The translations under genes and the position numbers were made by a program. Positions 42,240 through 55,445 of a stretch of 64,000 nt of DNA are shown in pieces. This DNA comes from Portulaca oleracea. Its lineage: Eukaryota; Streptophyta; Magnoliopsida; Caryophyllales; Portulacaceae. Numbering within the stretch: position 1 is the stretch's first letter; each line of letters starts with the position of its first letter. Under the pieces are notes generated by a model. It was not told the DNA's origin. It did not search any database and saw only the letters and a program-made list of their open reading frames with translations. The stretch lies in contig CM055870.1 of the NCBI GenBank assembly GCA_029582165.1, positions 1,469,298-1,533,297 of the forward strand. The letters are read 5' to 3'.

Positions 42240-42385
42240 TGGGCCCCTGGAAGAAATCCTCATTTTATTAGTAGAATGTATGAAGATCTCCACCACCAAA
42301 CAAACCCAAAATTTGAACCCTGAACAGCAGGAATAGAATGTGGAATTCTCACCACTCAGGTAAGAGGTGATTGGCAATTATGATA
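42240..42385 (-). mobile_element. SINE-like fragment on the minus strand
   Basis: On the minus strand, TTACCTGAGTGGTGAG resembles a pol III A box and AGGGTTCAAATTTTG a B box, about 40 bases apart, as in plant tRNA-derived SINEs. No target duplication was confirmed. Confidence 0.45.
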
Positions 42386-42900
42386 AATTATAACCTTACA
42401 AGAGAACCTTTTTTTTCTACTAAGCTAACTTTTGCTTAATAAATAGGACCTAAATTTACACTAAACCTAAGTTTTGTTTATGTTTTATAAAGACTTATGC
42501 TCATTAACTTGCCATTTGCAAATACCGTAGTGGAATGTAGCCAATAGCAGTAAATGTCTGTTTTTTCCAAATACATACATACATAATTAAAGCATGCCGA
42601 TAATGTTTTTCACGTTAGTTTGACATTGGCAAGCTTCGTACCCACTAGGGCACTAAACAGAACCTAGCTAGCTAGTGAGAGTAGGATTGCTGTAGTCACC
42701 CACTATTTGTGTTAATAATGTTACTCCATCAAGTTTCTTTGATTATTTTGAATCTTCTAATTTTGAATCTTCCAACTTTTATTGACCACTGCATGAATCT
42801 AACGAATGGTTTTACTTTTTTGTTTTTTTTGAAATGGTAAACATTACAATAATAGGTGGCTTTGCTTATAAGAGTTCTACGTACCTATGTTATCACCATG
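42386..42900. other. AT-rich intergenic DNA
   Basis: Nothing recognised. Confidence 0.55.
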
Positions 42901-42903
42901 TCA

Positions 42904-43073
42904 GGACCTGTTCTTGCTTGTAATTGTGGTGGGTATGGTGGAATTGTGATAGATTATTGGTATGTGGGTTAGGTGATGAGAGATGATGTAAAAAGTGGAG
43001 GAGAAAAGTGAGAAGAGAGAAAAGTAATTATTTGCGGTAAAATGTGACGGGTACCGCAGAAAAGAACAGGGCC
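42904..43073. mobile_element. Tourist-like MITE, 170 bp
   Basis: The ends GGACCTGTTCTT and AAGAACAGGGCC form 12-bp terminal inverted repeats with one mismatch. They are flanked by the 3-bp repeat TCA (42901-42903, 43074-43076). Ends of this form with 3-bp duplications suggest the PIF/Harbinger group. It matches the relic at 33745-33976 in the opposite orientation. Confidence 0.68.
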
Positions 43074-43076
43074 TCA

Positions 43077-45696
43077 ATGAGGGTGAAACGAAAAACATAC
43101 AAAAACCCTAAATCGTAAGGTAGAAATATTGTAATCAGATATTACCAACCAAGCTCGATTTCCTTTTCCATAAATATGTTGAGCATTGACTTGCTTGTAA
43201 TACGTGAAAAAACCACTTAGCAATTTCTATCAATTAAGTTTATATCTGGACGCCTAACAAATGGTTAATTATTGATAAAGATGTCCATGACTCCATGTAT
43301 GTAAGTAAATCCAAGTGAAAGATGTTTTCATCGACTATGTTTTCTAAGAAACTAACATGTACGCTAAATGTTTGAACAATATATATTATATGCATTCAAG
43401 CAAGTGCTTTAGATATTTACGAGTGAACAATCATACTAATCAAAATGAACAACCTAATATATGTAGATGAACAATTGTAATATTTATAACACATGTTCCG
43501 TATGCACCTAATAAATTACAATGTTTGAAGAGGTACTCCAATGATGTAGGGGATATTTAATTTAAGGCCATATAAAATTCATGGGTAAAAGGATTATGTA
43601 ATTAATCATTTACAAATATTATTAAAATTTATATGTTTATCAATACTTCTCAAAACACTACCATATATTATATTCGAAAATATCATTTTTCTCCAATACT
43701 TATAATGAAAATTTTCTTTCATCTGCCCAAAATTATTAAAACTTTACCTTCCATTTACCAACAAATTTTACGGGTCTCAATCAAACAATATATGATTGTC
43801 AATATTTACGAGTGTAATAATTACAAAGAAGACATTCATTCCTATTATCTCCCATAATTTGGACAAGATTGTTGCTAAATTGGAAGTGGATCCACTAGTG
43901 AATGAAGAAGTTTGAAGGAGGAATGGAATTTTGACAACACACAAGATGAAGCATTGCGTGTTTGATTTGGATAGGTTGATGTGTTAATGCATGCACATAA
44001 TAGGTTAACTTAATGGGCTACCTTTCATGCATAATATTAATCTTGATTGTGGATCACATTTAGTTAAATTTAGACGTGTAAAGGCACATACAGAGCAGTA
44101 CTTCAGTCCTTATTGAAAGCTGACAATTTTAATTTGAATACACAATTTTAATTGCTAAGTATTTGTCACTCTGGAAACGTACGTACTCCATCTTTGTTGG
44201 TTGATATTTTAAAAATCGGGTATAGTGACATGGACAAGTGTGCGGATCACAAACTTGGACCTCAACTACATGCAAATTAATATCCACGACGAAAAAAGAG
44301 AGTTTGAATCCTCAATGTATATATATGCATTGAAAATGATATTTTTGGCAATATGCATTTACAACAAGGTGAGGGAGGAATCAAACCCAGATTAGATTTG
44401 ATAATTAATGTGTTGATTTGATTTAATTTGATTTGATTTATGGAATATACATGATATGGTGATGAGATTATATTACTTTGCGTAGCTAATTAGGCTTGAT
44501 AATGATTGTTTGTAGATAACTTTTCACACCATAATTATAAATTGATAGTTCACGATATGTATTTAATTGTCGCTTTTAGTTAATTTCACACAAATTGGCA
44601 ATATATATAACAATATATATCTATTTATTATTTTTTTGAAATCAACATAAGTGATTTTGGATATTATGATTATTAGACATATCTGATTTCTTTTTGGCAA
44701 GTTGAAATATAATTTAGACATGCAATTTGTGGAGGCCGGAAATGTAAGTTGGAAGGAAATTAAGCAAGCAATTGTATGTATATTTTCTGGATTATTGTTT
44801 TTGCTAATAAGTATTTATGTAATTTCTAATTAAGTGCAACATTTACATTACATACGAAGCATATCAAAGAATATTGTACTTGGATTTGGTGTGTTAAATA
44901 GGAATCTAATATATCACTTCATAGGAGAAGACTGAAAATTTTGAACTCCCCATACTACGTTCATCCCGATTTTTCTCAGAATTTGGTGTTGTTATTGTTA
45001 CGTAGGTTTATATTTGAAACTTCAGTGTACCATTTAAAATTAATAATTATAATTAAAAGTATTTATTTTGGTATATAATTTACAACTTTTTGGAGTTACA
45101 CACTTGCTTCTACATTGTTGTTGTGATGAGATAATTATGAATTTATAGTGATAGGGTGGTCACCCTGTAGCTAGGAAAATAGTGGGGTTGGACCTTCAAA
45201 GGTATCTTTATATATGTCCTTGAAGCTAGCAATCGTGCATGAAGAAAAAAAAAACATGGATAGATAGATAGAGGTTAATTAATATTCATATAATGTAAGC
45301 TTTGAGTACTACACTATTTATGTTTTGTTGTTCTCACACCTTGGACTAGGTTTCCTCTTTTAGATCTCTTGGGACTATTCTATTTACATAAATACTGTAC
45401 CTATATACATGCACAAATTCAAATGATTCAAAAATTAATTAAATGAAAATATATGAATACTAATTTTATTATTTGATTTTAAAAATAGAGATTAATTAGT
45501 AGAATGAATTAATGGTTTTCAATTAATTAGGTTTAATGTGGATTTATATATATGGCACTCCCTCCATTCTTCATGTAATATTTATCATTTTACCTAATTA
45601 TTTATTTTTGGTAATAGCTATCATTTTACTTGTAAACTTGCTAAACAAACTTGGAAAGGTTGTATCCTTGATCATGATTAGTACTATTTTATCGCT
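43077..45696. other. AT-rich intergenic DNA
   Basis: About 2.6 kb with no supported gene. A Stowaway-like CTCCCTCCATTC end lies near 45556 without a partner. Confidence 0.6.
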
Positions 45697-45706
45697 TTGC
45701 TATCTC

Positions 45707-47213
45707 GGGATTTTTGCTTTTTGGACCCTGTATTTTGGGGGTATTTACATTATGGACCCCCATGTTTCAAAGTTTGCAATTTGAACCCTGTATAATATGG
45801 GCCAAAAAAATTTAGCCCAAACTTAAGTTGGGCTCCGATTTGCCTAGTGAACTGACCGATTTGCCTTTATGCCATTTATTCATTTCTCTCTCTTGTTTCC
45901 TTTTCCTTTTCCTTCTTCTTCCCCGTCTCCCTCTTCTTTCTCTCTCTATCTCTCTGATTCTTTCTCTTTCTCCTTCTTCTTCCACGTCATGGCCTCTTCT
46001 TCTTCTTCTTCTTCTTCTTCTTCTTCTTCTTCTTCTTTACTCTATTCTGTTATCAAGTATCAAGTTGCTTCTTTCTTCTTCTTCCTCTTCTCTCTCTCCA
46101 CACTTATAGTTATGCTCATTAGAATCCAATTTCCCATTTTTATGTATGCAGCGATGATGGGTTATGAATTTGCAGATTAGTCGATCAGATTAGTTGCGGC
46201 ACCGCCATGGTTGTTCCTCCATTGGCATGGCAGCAGCTGCAGATGGGTACGATTGAGCTGGGTTGAGTTTCCCATTTTTATTTTCTCTCCGTTCAAGTTG
46301 CACAATCAGCTTCCGAAATGGTGACAAGCAGCTGCAATATTTTCTCTCCGTACAAGGAGATTTCCGGCAGAAGTAAAAGGCGATTTCCGGCATCCTCGAG
46401 ATTTCTGGTTTGTTGGTTCTACTACTTCTCGCGCTTCAGGTAATTGGTTTCTGGGATTTGCAATTTCTTCCATCGTCTTGCTATTCGGTACTCTGCTTTT
46501 CTCAGGGTTCTCGGGGTGCCTACGTCGTGGTGATTGTGGTACTCCAATTGTGTTCTCTGACACCGACTTTCCGATTTCGATCTCTGAGAGGCGGTTATGA
46601 AGTGTTGGGTGGGCTTTGTTCTGCTGGGTTGTTTTCTTTGGGCTGCTTAACCTATTACGATTTGGTTGTTTTGCTGTTTTCTCTGCGAATTTATCAGGGG
46701 ATCGATCAATTGTTCATCAATCTAGATTTTCTGGGGTTTTCTGTTGTAGGTATCTGGGCGTTGTTGTTGTCTAGAAAATCTGAATCTGCCCAGAAAGATA
46801 GATTTAGAAAGTGAGAGAGAAAGGATTCGTTGTGTGAGAAAAAAAAGGGGGAGATTAAGATTTTTAGGGTTGGATTGTTTGAGATTGTTTCGAAACGAAG
46901 ATAGGGGGTTCGAAGGATTTAGGAGATGCAATGTTATCCATGGAGGAACAAGGAAGCCATTATTGCTCAAAGAAAACTGAGAAATGTTTGACTAAATTGA
47001 AGGGTAGCTTCGGCAGTTCAAAAATAATCTAGGGGCAATTTTGGAAAGAAAAATCGTTCAAACTACAATAAGGGCCTCTTTTGGCCGGACCCCTCTAGTT
47101 ATGTCCAGAGTGTTGCCGAAATCAAAGTACAGGGTTCAAATTGCAAACTTTGAAACATGGGGATCCATAATGTAAATACCCCCAAAATACAGGGTCCAAA
47201 AAGCAAAATACCC
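45707..47213. mobile_element. Non-autonomous Mutator-like element (MULE), 1.5 kb
   Basis: Long terminal inverted repeats of about 85 bp (45707-45793 and 47128-47213) differ at only a few positions, with phrases such as GGACCCTGTATTTTGGGGG and CATGTTTCAAAGTTTGC. A perfect 10-bp duplication TTGCTATCTC flanks it (45697-45706 and 47214-47223). Long TIRs with 9-11 bp duplications define Mutator elements. No transposase frame is present. The interior looks like the 5' part of a plant gene (pyrimidine-rich leader, TTC repeat, then G+C-richer text), so it may be a Pack-MULE. Confidence 0.88.
45988..46036 (+). repeat. (TTC)n microsatellite
   Basis: About 16 uninterrupted TTC units inside the MULE. 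The apparent poly-Ser/Leu frames here arise from this repeat. Confidence 0.9.
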
Positions 47214-47425
47214 TTGCTATCTCATTTGTTAAAAAAAAAAAGTTGAATTTTGAAAATAAAGATTAATGAGTCTATTGACTTAATGCTTTCAATTGGGTTT
47301 TGTGAGGACTTATATGATACTCTCTTCATTTATTAAAGTATGTTGTATCATCACCCTATTTATTTTTCATAATAGTTGTCATTTTACAATTTTAATATAC
47401 GATATGTAATGATATGTGCCTATAT

Positions 47426-47668
47426 TTTTTTTTAATAAGGGTAAATTCAGGTCATCCAAACTAAGTCCCTATCTCAGAGGTCCACCAATTGAACTTAATG
47501 TTCCATGGGGAGGGGGGAAACTTAAGCCCAAATCCCAAGGCTTGGTTCATGACCCTGTTCATCTCCACACAATGAAACTAATTACAAGTCATGTGAATTA
47601 ATCTCATGACCTCCAAGATGGAAGGTCATAATAATGCCAAGTGAGCTACTAGCTCATTGACATGTACG
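47426..47668 (-). mobile_element. tRNA-derived SINE, minus strand
   Basis: A poly(T) start (the A tail on the minus strand) and an 11-bp duplication TGTGCCTATAT (47415-47425 and 47669-47679) bound a 243-bp element. On the minus strand its head reads GTCAATGAGCTAGTAGCTCA, close to the head of the SINE at 29791 (GTCAATGAGTTTGTAGCTCA), so the two belong to one family. Confidence 0.78.
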
Positions 47669-47679
47669 TGTGCCTATAT

Positions 47680-50600
47680 TAGGGCTGACACAAAATTGTC
47701 CAACCCGTAAAAAAAAAGAAAAAAAGATTAGGTATGGTCACCATATTTCGTTTAAAATACCGGCAACCGATCATGTTGGAATTTACATCTGGGTTGGGTG
47801 CCAGATTGATCATTTGGGTCCAAGTTGTCCAGATTTTGAAGACAATTTGGGTTCGGACACGAGAAAGTTGGATTTTTAGACATGTTTAGTTTAATTTTTC
47901 AAGAAAGGTTTTAGTGAAATATTTGGACAACAAGGATCAGGTCATATAAAATTACACTGAAAATGTTAACAAAATAGTATCACCAATTTAGATATTTGGA
48001 CAACTGAATCGTCCCAAATTAGAAACTAAACAAGGTCTGAATTTGGTAATGTTGCCCGATCCAAATTGTCCGGATTCGAATTTTACTCGAAGGTAAATTT
48101 TTGACACGCGTAGTCTATACAATATGAATTTTCTATGATGACATATCTATGGACCCCACATTGCGAGTGGTCTTGAACTGTTAATAGACATATGCAGATG
48201 ATATCCTGCACCAACTTTGTAAAATTTTAAAAAAGTAAATGGTAAAGAAGCTACAAGAGGAAACTTGGAGTCTCAACTCTCAAGTGTCTTGTTGTGGAAA
48301 AGAAAGGGGGGGGGGGGTTGAAATAAAAAGTTGGGAATGGGACTTTTAGGGTTTGATAAAAGTTGGGCAGAAAGAGTTATGAAAATAGGAAATTACTACC
48401 AAAAGAAAGAAAAGTGGGTAATAATTCAAGTAGCTAAGGAGATGATTATAATGATGCTTTTAACCATTATTATGTAAGTTTGCATAAAATTCATCAACAA
48501 TCAACACAAGTGTGAGGTTGTTTGTAATTATTATGATCATGCATGCATGCTTTTTAGGGAGTTTCAGCTGACATACTTCAATTCCCACTTTTCTACTTCT
48601 ATCTTTCAATTATTGGTTCCACTTTATTTCTTCAAGTTCAGGGCTTAATTACCATAATTTAATTTCAAAATTAGTGTTAATCCTCGATTCTTTGTTTTAA
48701 AACCACAATAAAGTATTCTCTGCAACTAATTTGAGTATGTGGAGAGATAGAGGGGGATAATGGTGATGTTAATCTTAAAACCGCCATTATAAGATCGATT
48801 CTTTAATTTGCTCAAATCCTTAACGGTCATGATTTGTCATAAATTTTTAAGTGCCTTTTTTTATATATTTATCAAAACTTAGATATGTACATATTTTGAT
48901 TTATTTTACTCATTCAGTGTGTTTCCGCTGAAATATATATATACTTTTATGAATGATGTTTACTTAAAAAGTAGAGAGTCACGGGTAATCCCGGGGCATA
49001 ATTCATGGAGTCAAACTTGACTACAAATCATATTATTATCAATTATAATCATGTGACTTGATCTAAGCATATAAAATCTCGGCAATCAAATAATTAATTG
49101 CAATCTGCACTCAACACGAACTTTGTTTATTCAACATCGCCTATATTGTGTCAACATGACCACTCGTGTTCACCTCTAGAACAAAATTTGTTCTCCCTGT
49201 CAGTGTTAGGCCACACAGATGTGTTTGGTCTCATGTTAACCTCCTTAGTCAACCTTAGGCATATCTTATCATTTCCTGTTTCAATTTTAGTCTTAATTAT
49301 ACTTTGAAATTAAATACTTCAACATATACAAGGTCACATCCATTCATATCTTCTGCCACATAGAATCAAGATGGTATAATGTAGAGAATAAGATCTCATA
49401 AATATCGGTGAAGTTGATGGTGAGAGGCTAAAACGGAGTGCCTAACCTTTAATAATCATTCCACTCTATTTACTTCGCAAGAAATGTACATAGAAGACAC
49501 ATTTAGTATAGAACTCTATTGAGGGTAGCTGTTGGATGTCATATATAGATCAATAACGTACAACACCCATATAGGTCTCACGTACATATGCATGGATCGG
49601 AGAGATCCAAATAGAGATCTGACCGTCGATCTTACCATAATCGACATTTCCATTTGTGGAAAATTGATTCCAAAAGACTCGTGAAAAACTAACAATATTC
49701 TGCAAGTAAAAATCTTTTATAGAGAAAAAAGTTACAAACTTACATGTAGACCTTCTATAAATAAATAAAATAAAAGTAATTAACAGTAATATATAATTAA
49801 GTATGAAATAAAATATAGAGTTAAAAGTAGAATACATACAAATTAAACAAATTAAATTAAATGCTAAATAAATAGTAACTAATTAAAAATAAACCATATA
49901 CGTACAATAAACATGTGACTATTATTGATAAGTGAATACATATACATATATATTATCGTAAACAACTCCCAAATAAATTGAGGATTTTTAAATCTAAACT
50001 TTCCTCACCTTCTTCCATTGTTGTACATTTGATTAAACTTATTAACCTAAAAACAAAGTTGCATCAATGGTTACAGAAGAAGCACGTACCATACATATAT
50101 ATTATAGCATCCAAAAGTTAATACGAAGAACCTTACGGAACAGGCTAGTGATTGTGCATTTGTACTATGAATGGCCTTTAATTTCTATTATATTTAAGAT
50201 TCTAATACCTTTAAATCTGAAATCTTAAGATATGTTTGGCTTCCTAGAATAAATGTAAACAAAAGTGGGGGGAAAGGTGAAAAATGCAGGATAAATTATA
50301 TAAATTATATTATTATGTCATATACACATTTCATGCTAGTAAATTCTTAATTACACCTAAACAAGGTCAAAGAACTCTGTGGTCTGTGCTACAGATCTCG
50401 AATCCCCAATTTCTTATCTCATGCATCTTGCTTAGAAAAAAAAATTAAAAAAAACACAGATATTGTAATTATTTGATTAAGATTTTGTTTTTCTTTAATT
50501 TGAGCTTTTCTAAAAGAAGAGCCCATGCCAACCGTGAACCAGCCCTAAGTCGCTTTTACTAATACTATTTTTCTGTCTAAAACTTCAGACTTAATTATTA

Positions 50601-51945
50601 ATTAATTACAATAATAATACTGGCCTAATCTATGCATCCAATCAATAGGAACCTCTTATTACCCAAAACTAATTAATTAATTAATTAATTGAATTAAACA
50701 AATAAAAAAAGAGAACACTTTTTGTACGTGGCAAAGTCTGATCAGTCCTTCTCATTGCATAGTCTAATCTATCAAATACATGTACATGTACTAAGGAATC
50801 GGATCTACCCTTTTCCTTAACGTTACAGAACGTACAAGGGTAGTTGTGTTCTTTCATTGTCTTCCCCCTTGGATTATTACCCTCCCTCCTTTTTATTTTT
50901 ACCTTTATAGAGCTAGCTTGCATGCTTTTTCTACCACCATGGTGAAATTTACTATTTACCTCCATTTTGTATACTCAAGGAATCTGGTGCTTTACTTGTA
51001 ATGTTTATGGTAGGCTATAGGTGACTTTTGTAATATTGGTAAAAAGTTTCAATAAGAATCATACTACATAAGATACATACTTCATATTTTGAAATTATGG
51101 AAATATATTGTATTAATTATAAATGTAAATTAAATCTTTATAGGACAATGTTTTGAGAAAGTCTACTTTAAGAATAGTGAAAGTTAAAGTTCTGCCACTA
51201 TTTGAATGTCTTTTAATTAAGTTTAATTTTATGATTTATGAGGCTAATGTTTTAAACAAGTTTACAAGCATATATGCAATTTAAAAGTGAGAGTTTGACA
51301 CATAATATAATCCGATCCTATTAATGATTGAGTGATGAAATTCTCAATCTAAATTAAATTGTTACGTTGTATATACACATAATATAATACAATAGGTAAA
51401 TTCAAGATTTTAGAACGTAAATCTTAAATTTGTAAATTTCATTTTCTTTATAGATTTAGCATAGTTGTATCACTAATTTTTCTTTTGGAGGGGGAGGGGG
51501 GGGGGGGAGGCTTCCTATATATATTGGTCTATTCACATATTTTTTAAAGAATTTATTTTTCTTTATTGTCTAGCTATTTTAACATCAAACTTATATAATG
51601 TGTAATTTACAATATAGTTTGATAATAATGTTTGACATGCCAACTTTAAGAATAATGAAAGTTAAAATCAAACATTTTAATTAGACTTCATTTTCTTTAT
51701 TGATCTCACTATATATACTAACATGCTATTGAACAGAATCTCTACCATACATCGAGCATCCATCAGTTTATCCCTTATTTCAAAGAGTTTATACCCTCTA
51801 CAAAATCATAGTACTACCTTTTACGGTTCATTTTTTAAATTTTTTGAGAGACTAACTTTACTACCTAGCTAGTAAAACTAAACCAATGAGTACAAATCAT
51901 TTTTGGTTAAGTTTTTATAAGAGATGGAATTAAAGTAGTACAAGC
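47680..51945. other. AT-rich intergenic DNA
   Basis: About 4.3 kb with no supported gene. It contains G runs near 48306 and 51490. Open frames at 49550-49837 and 50681-50965 (minus) lack codon character or any known motif. Confidence 0.6.
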
Positions 51946-51947
51946 TA

Positions 51948-52465
51948 CTCCCTCCATTCCATATTAATTGTCATAATTTTGACTTTCACGGTCTCCAATG
52001 TCACTCTTTGATTGATAATTTCTTATATAATACATAACTAACACAATTGTAGTATTATACTTTTATGATAGTATTTTTCGTTACGAATCTAACGGTGATA
52101 ATTTTATACTCCCTCCGTTTCATATTAATTGTCATAATTTTGACTTTCACGGTCTCCAATGTTACTTTTTGATTGATAATTTCTTCCATAATATATTATT
52201 AACAATTACAACATTATACTTTTATGATAGTATTTTTCGTCACGAATCTAATGATGGTAATTTTATATAGCAACTCATTGTATATATTGAGAAATTTATG
52301 GTCAAAATTTTTGAATTTTGACCGCACAATTTCCAAAGACGACAATTAATATGGAACGGAGGGAGTATAACAACTCATTGTATATACTGAGAAATTTGTG
52401 GTCAAAATTTTTAACATTTGACTGCACAATTTCCAAAAATGACAGTTAATATGGAACGGAGGGAG
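51948..52465. mobile_element. Stowaway MITE (outer copy), interrupted by a second copy of the same family
   Basis: Ends CTCCCTCCATTCC and GGAACGGAGGGAG with flanking TA (51946-51947 and 52466-52467) are the Stowaway signature. The two halves are 51948-52108 and 52366-52465. Confidence 0.85.
52109..52365. mobile_element. Stowaway MITE (inner copy, 257 bp)
   Basis: It starts CTCCCTCCGTTTC and ends GGAACGGAGGGAG, with TA on both sides (52107-52108, 52366-52367). It is highly similar to the outer copy and in the same orientation. Confidence 0.87.
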
Positions 52466-52467
52466 TA

Positions 52468-53775
52468 CTAATTCGATGTTATTTTAAAGAAGATGAATTG
52501 GAGGAGTATTCAAATACAATATGCTTTGGTCTCTGCAACTTCAAGTCCCAAGGCCAACTAATAATGACCATGAAAGAGAAAATAACGACAGTCCATCAGC
52601 GTAACCCTTTGTACACACGTCCAACAAGCAACTAGATTTATTTAGGAATCATATACATGTAATTAATCATGTAAGTATTAATTAACTACAATTTTAAGTT
52701 GATGGGGTTTTTAAATTAATTTCATTAATTAGTTGTTATTGGTCATTGCATTGGACGGCTTTGTGATGTATGCACCCTTGTTTAGAGATTTCGAGCACCC
52801 TCAGTCAACTCTATTATTCAACTAGCTAGCTGATCGTCCTTTGTAATCTTGTATTTTATTTAAAGCTGAGTTTAATTGTGTTAGATTTATCATTATCATA
52901 CTATCAATACTTTATCTTATCTTTTTTCCCTTCTCTGTTAAGAAAAACAATATTCGACAATACTAAAGATCGAGTATATATTAGTGTAGATTGAATTTCA
53001 GAATAGTTCTTTTAAATTGATATAAATATCTCTCATTTTTCAAACTTAACATCAACTCTGTGAGCTCGCTTTAAGAGGACAATACTGGAAATGATATTGT
53101 TGTCTGCAATGTGTGTGAATTAAAATTTTGAATGTATATGTTATTTGAACAAAAAAGGTGATTGGAATATTGACCATAATATTTCAGAATAAATTTTGTT
53201 ATTTTGGGCAACTATTATGGACTATTGTTGTCATTAGGATGAAAATTCAAAGATAGACTATAAGATTGAAAGACTTTATTTCTCTGTCATTTAGTCCAAA
53301 GAAATTCTGAAAATACCGAGGGATAAATTTTTAAATAGAAATGAAACTGATTATTATATGATTAAAATTATTGTTGATAATTATAATTGAAATATTTTAG
53401 GGTGAATATGAGAAAAAGACTGATAATTAACTTTTCGATCAACAGGATAATTATTATAAGCTATCCTAAAACATCCATTGAGCACCAAGATGGATTGAGT
53501 ATGTGTTGATCAATTCTGTGATTCTGTCTCATAGCATCATGCATGCTTTCCAAAGTTTCCAAAACCATGCAAATGCATAGGAAGAATGGTACGTACAAAT
53601 CAAATGAAATTAATTATTGTTCTAAAACTAATTATAAGTGGTGATCCATGATCAAAAGTCATAGTTAAAGATTGTAGGGGCACTATATATTATACTGCAC
53701 TGATGCCTAATATGAATTGAAATACTTATTTTGGATTGGGTTGGGTATGTGGGTAATAACACACCAAAAGAAGAG
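52468..53775. other. AT-rich intergenic DNA
   Basis: Nothing recognised. Confidence 0.55.
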
Positions 53776-53784
53776 AGCCTACTT

Positions 53785-54038
53785 TTTTTTTTTGATTATT
53801 AAAAGCCAAAAAGGTTAAAAATACAGCCACAGCCAGCTAAAACCGCAAAGGAAAGCACAACGGAAGGACAACAACCAATAACGAGTCCAACCAGCCAAAC
53901 CACAAGACAAACAACAAAAATAAAACACTAAAATTAACATTTTCGATCTCTTTGCCATTTCTTCTTAAGTCGTTTCTCAACAGTCTTTGGGTCCCCCCGA
54001 ATGAATCCAGAACCACGGCCGAACTTAGCCACTCTGAA
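53785..54038 (-). mobile_element. Retroposed fragment with poly(A) tail, minus strand (possibly a 5'-truncated LINE)
   Basis: A poly(T) run at the left end and a 9-bp duplication AGCCTACTT (53776-53784, 54039-54047) bound 254 bp. On the minus strand a frame with FGRGSGFIRGDPKTVEKRLK and then KKWQRDRK is followed by untranslated text, as in the 3' end of a LINE. No reverse transcriptase motif remains, so the class is uncertain. Confidence 0.55.
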
Positions 54039-54049
54039 AGCCTACTTAT

Positions 54050-55435
54050 TTTAAAGCAAATTTTTAACTAGCATTGATGATTAACTAATCCCTTCGTTGA
54101 TTAATTATGTTATATGTGCAGTTAAATTTTTCAATAAATATAATTATATATTTTATAAAATTATTATGGTTAGGTTTGTCATAAAAATATTTTCATAAAA
54201 ATATAATATTTCAACGCCTGATAATATAATATTTAAAAGTTGATAGGTAAGATAGTTCATTGAAAACATAAAAAGTCAAAGCGAAAATATTATGAAGCTG
54301 AGGGAGTCTCTCTGAATATATACGCATTGAATTATTTGCGAACTAAGTCAACTAACATTTTGTAAAACAATGAGAAATAATATTGTGAATATTAGAAATT
54401 TCAAAGTCTGGACCTGAAATCTATGTGCCATGTCTACATATTGCATATCATGTCAACACCAAAACATGTTCACACTTTGAGACCTTACAGGTTCATATTA
54501 TTATTTCACACATTCTCACAAAAAGTTGTTTCTCACGTGATCCATTTCGATACAGATAGCATCGGGCAAAACAAAAGAATACACTCTTTTCACTCCATGA
54601 TATTGCCATTTTAACTTTCTTAATGAATTATGTTTTCTGTAAATTTTAAACAAATCAACCATATTATAAAAAATGGCAACATATATTTTTATGATGGTTA
54701 TAATCGAAAATTGGTGGGTTGTACTATGAAAATTGCAAATTAACACCAAACCCTTGCAAAACAGGAAAAGAATAGGTAAGAGCAGTATTAGGAAAGCATT
54801 CATAGATAAGGTACCAAAGCTATCAAGCAAAGCATGGTTTATCAATAGAGTTGGCTTAGATTCTCTGGGTAAACAATTCCCCACTACAGTACAACCCCTA
54901 TAATTTCAACACACAAAACATGGAAAATAGGCTGAGCCCCCCCATTAACAATTTATTACAACCCCAACCCACTCTCAAAATTATATTAAAAAAATAATAG
55001 TAAAAAACCCAAAAAAAAAGGAAAAAAATTAAACAAATATGGGGGAAGGTGGTCAAGACTTTGTATCTTGACCAAACAAACAAAAACAATACTTTAGTTA
55101 AAAAAAAGTAATTTGTCAAGCTCTTCTTCCAAGATGTAATGAAGGAGAATGGCATAAGATATGCAGAAAATCTCCAAATCTGAGAGTTGGCAATGTCAGT
55201 TGCTAGGCTTGAGCTAGCATGATTACATTAAAGTAGTAATTAAAAAGTTAAAGTTCATACACATATACTTCCACTAATTAAAGATTAATCAGAATTAACC
55301 CCAAATTTAAAACTAATTAATTTGATGTAATCTCCTTTTGGGGGAGAGTCTTTCTTTGCTTAATTAAAATAATTTTGTTTTACAGTGGCAGTGGCGGTGG
55401 TTAATCATCAAGAGCTCTCTTTTTGATGCAGGCGT
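54050..55435. other. Intergenic DNA upstream of the bHLH gene
   Basis: No gene is supported. The last few hundred bases are the presumed promoter of the bHLH gene. Confidence 0.55.
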
Positions 55436-55438
55436 GGG

Positions 55439-55445
55439 TATAAAT
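55439..55445 (+). promoter_or_regulatory. TATA box of the bHLH gene
   Basis: TATAAAT is followed about 30 bases later by pyrimidine-rich text (TTCCCTTTTCTCTCTCC) typical of a plant transcription start. A non-coding first exon probably ends before the GTATCT donor near 55739 and joins at the AG near 56329. Confidence 0.6.

Noticed and set aside
45828..46180. Ser/Leu-rich frames over the TTC repeat
   Set aside because: They are translations of a microsatellite and a pyrimidine-rich leader inside a MULE.
46410..46814. 134-residue hydrophobic frame inside the MULE
   Set aside because: No homology recognised, no upstream promoter and composition explained by T-rich DNA; at most a captured gene fragment.
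50681..50965. 94-residue minus-strand frame
   Set aside because: No homology, no gene signals; a chance frame in AT-rich DNA.
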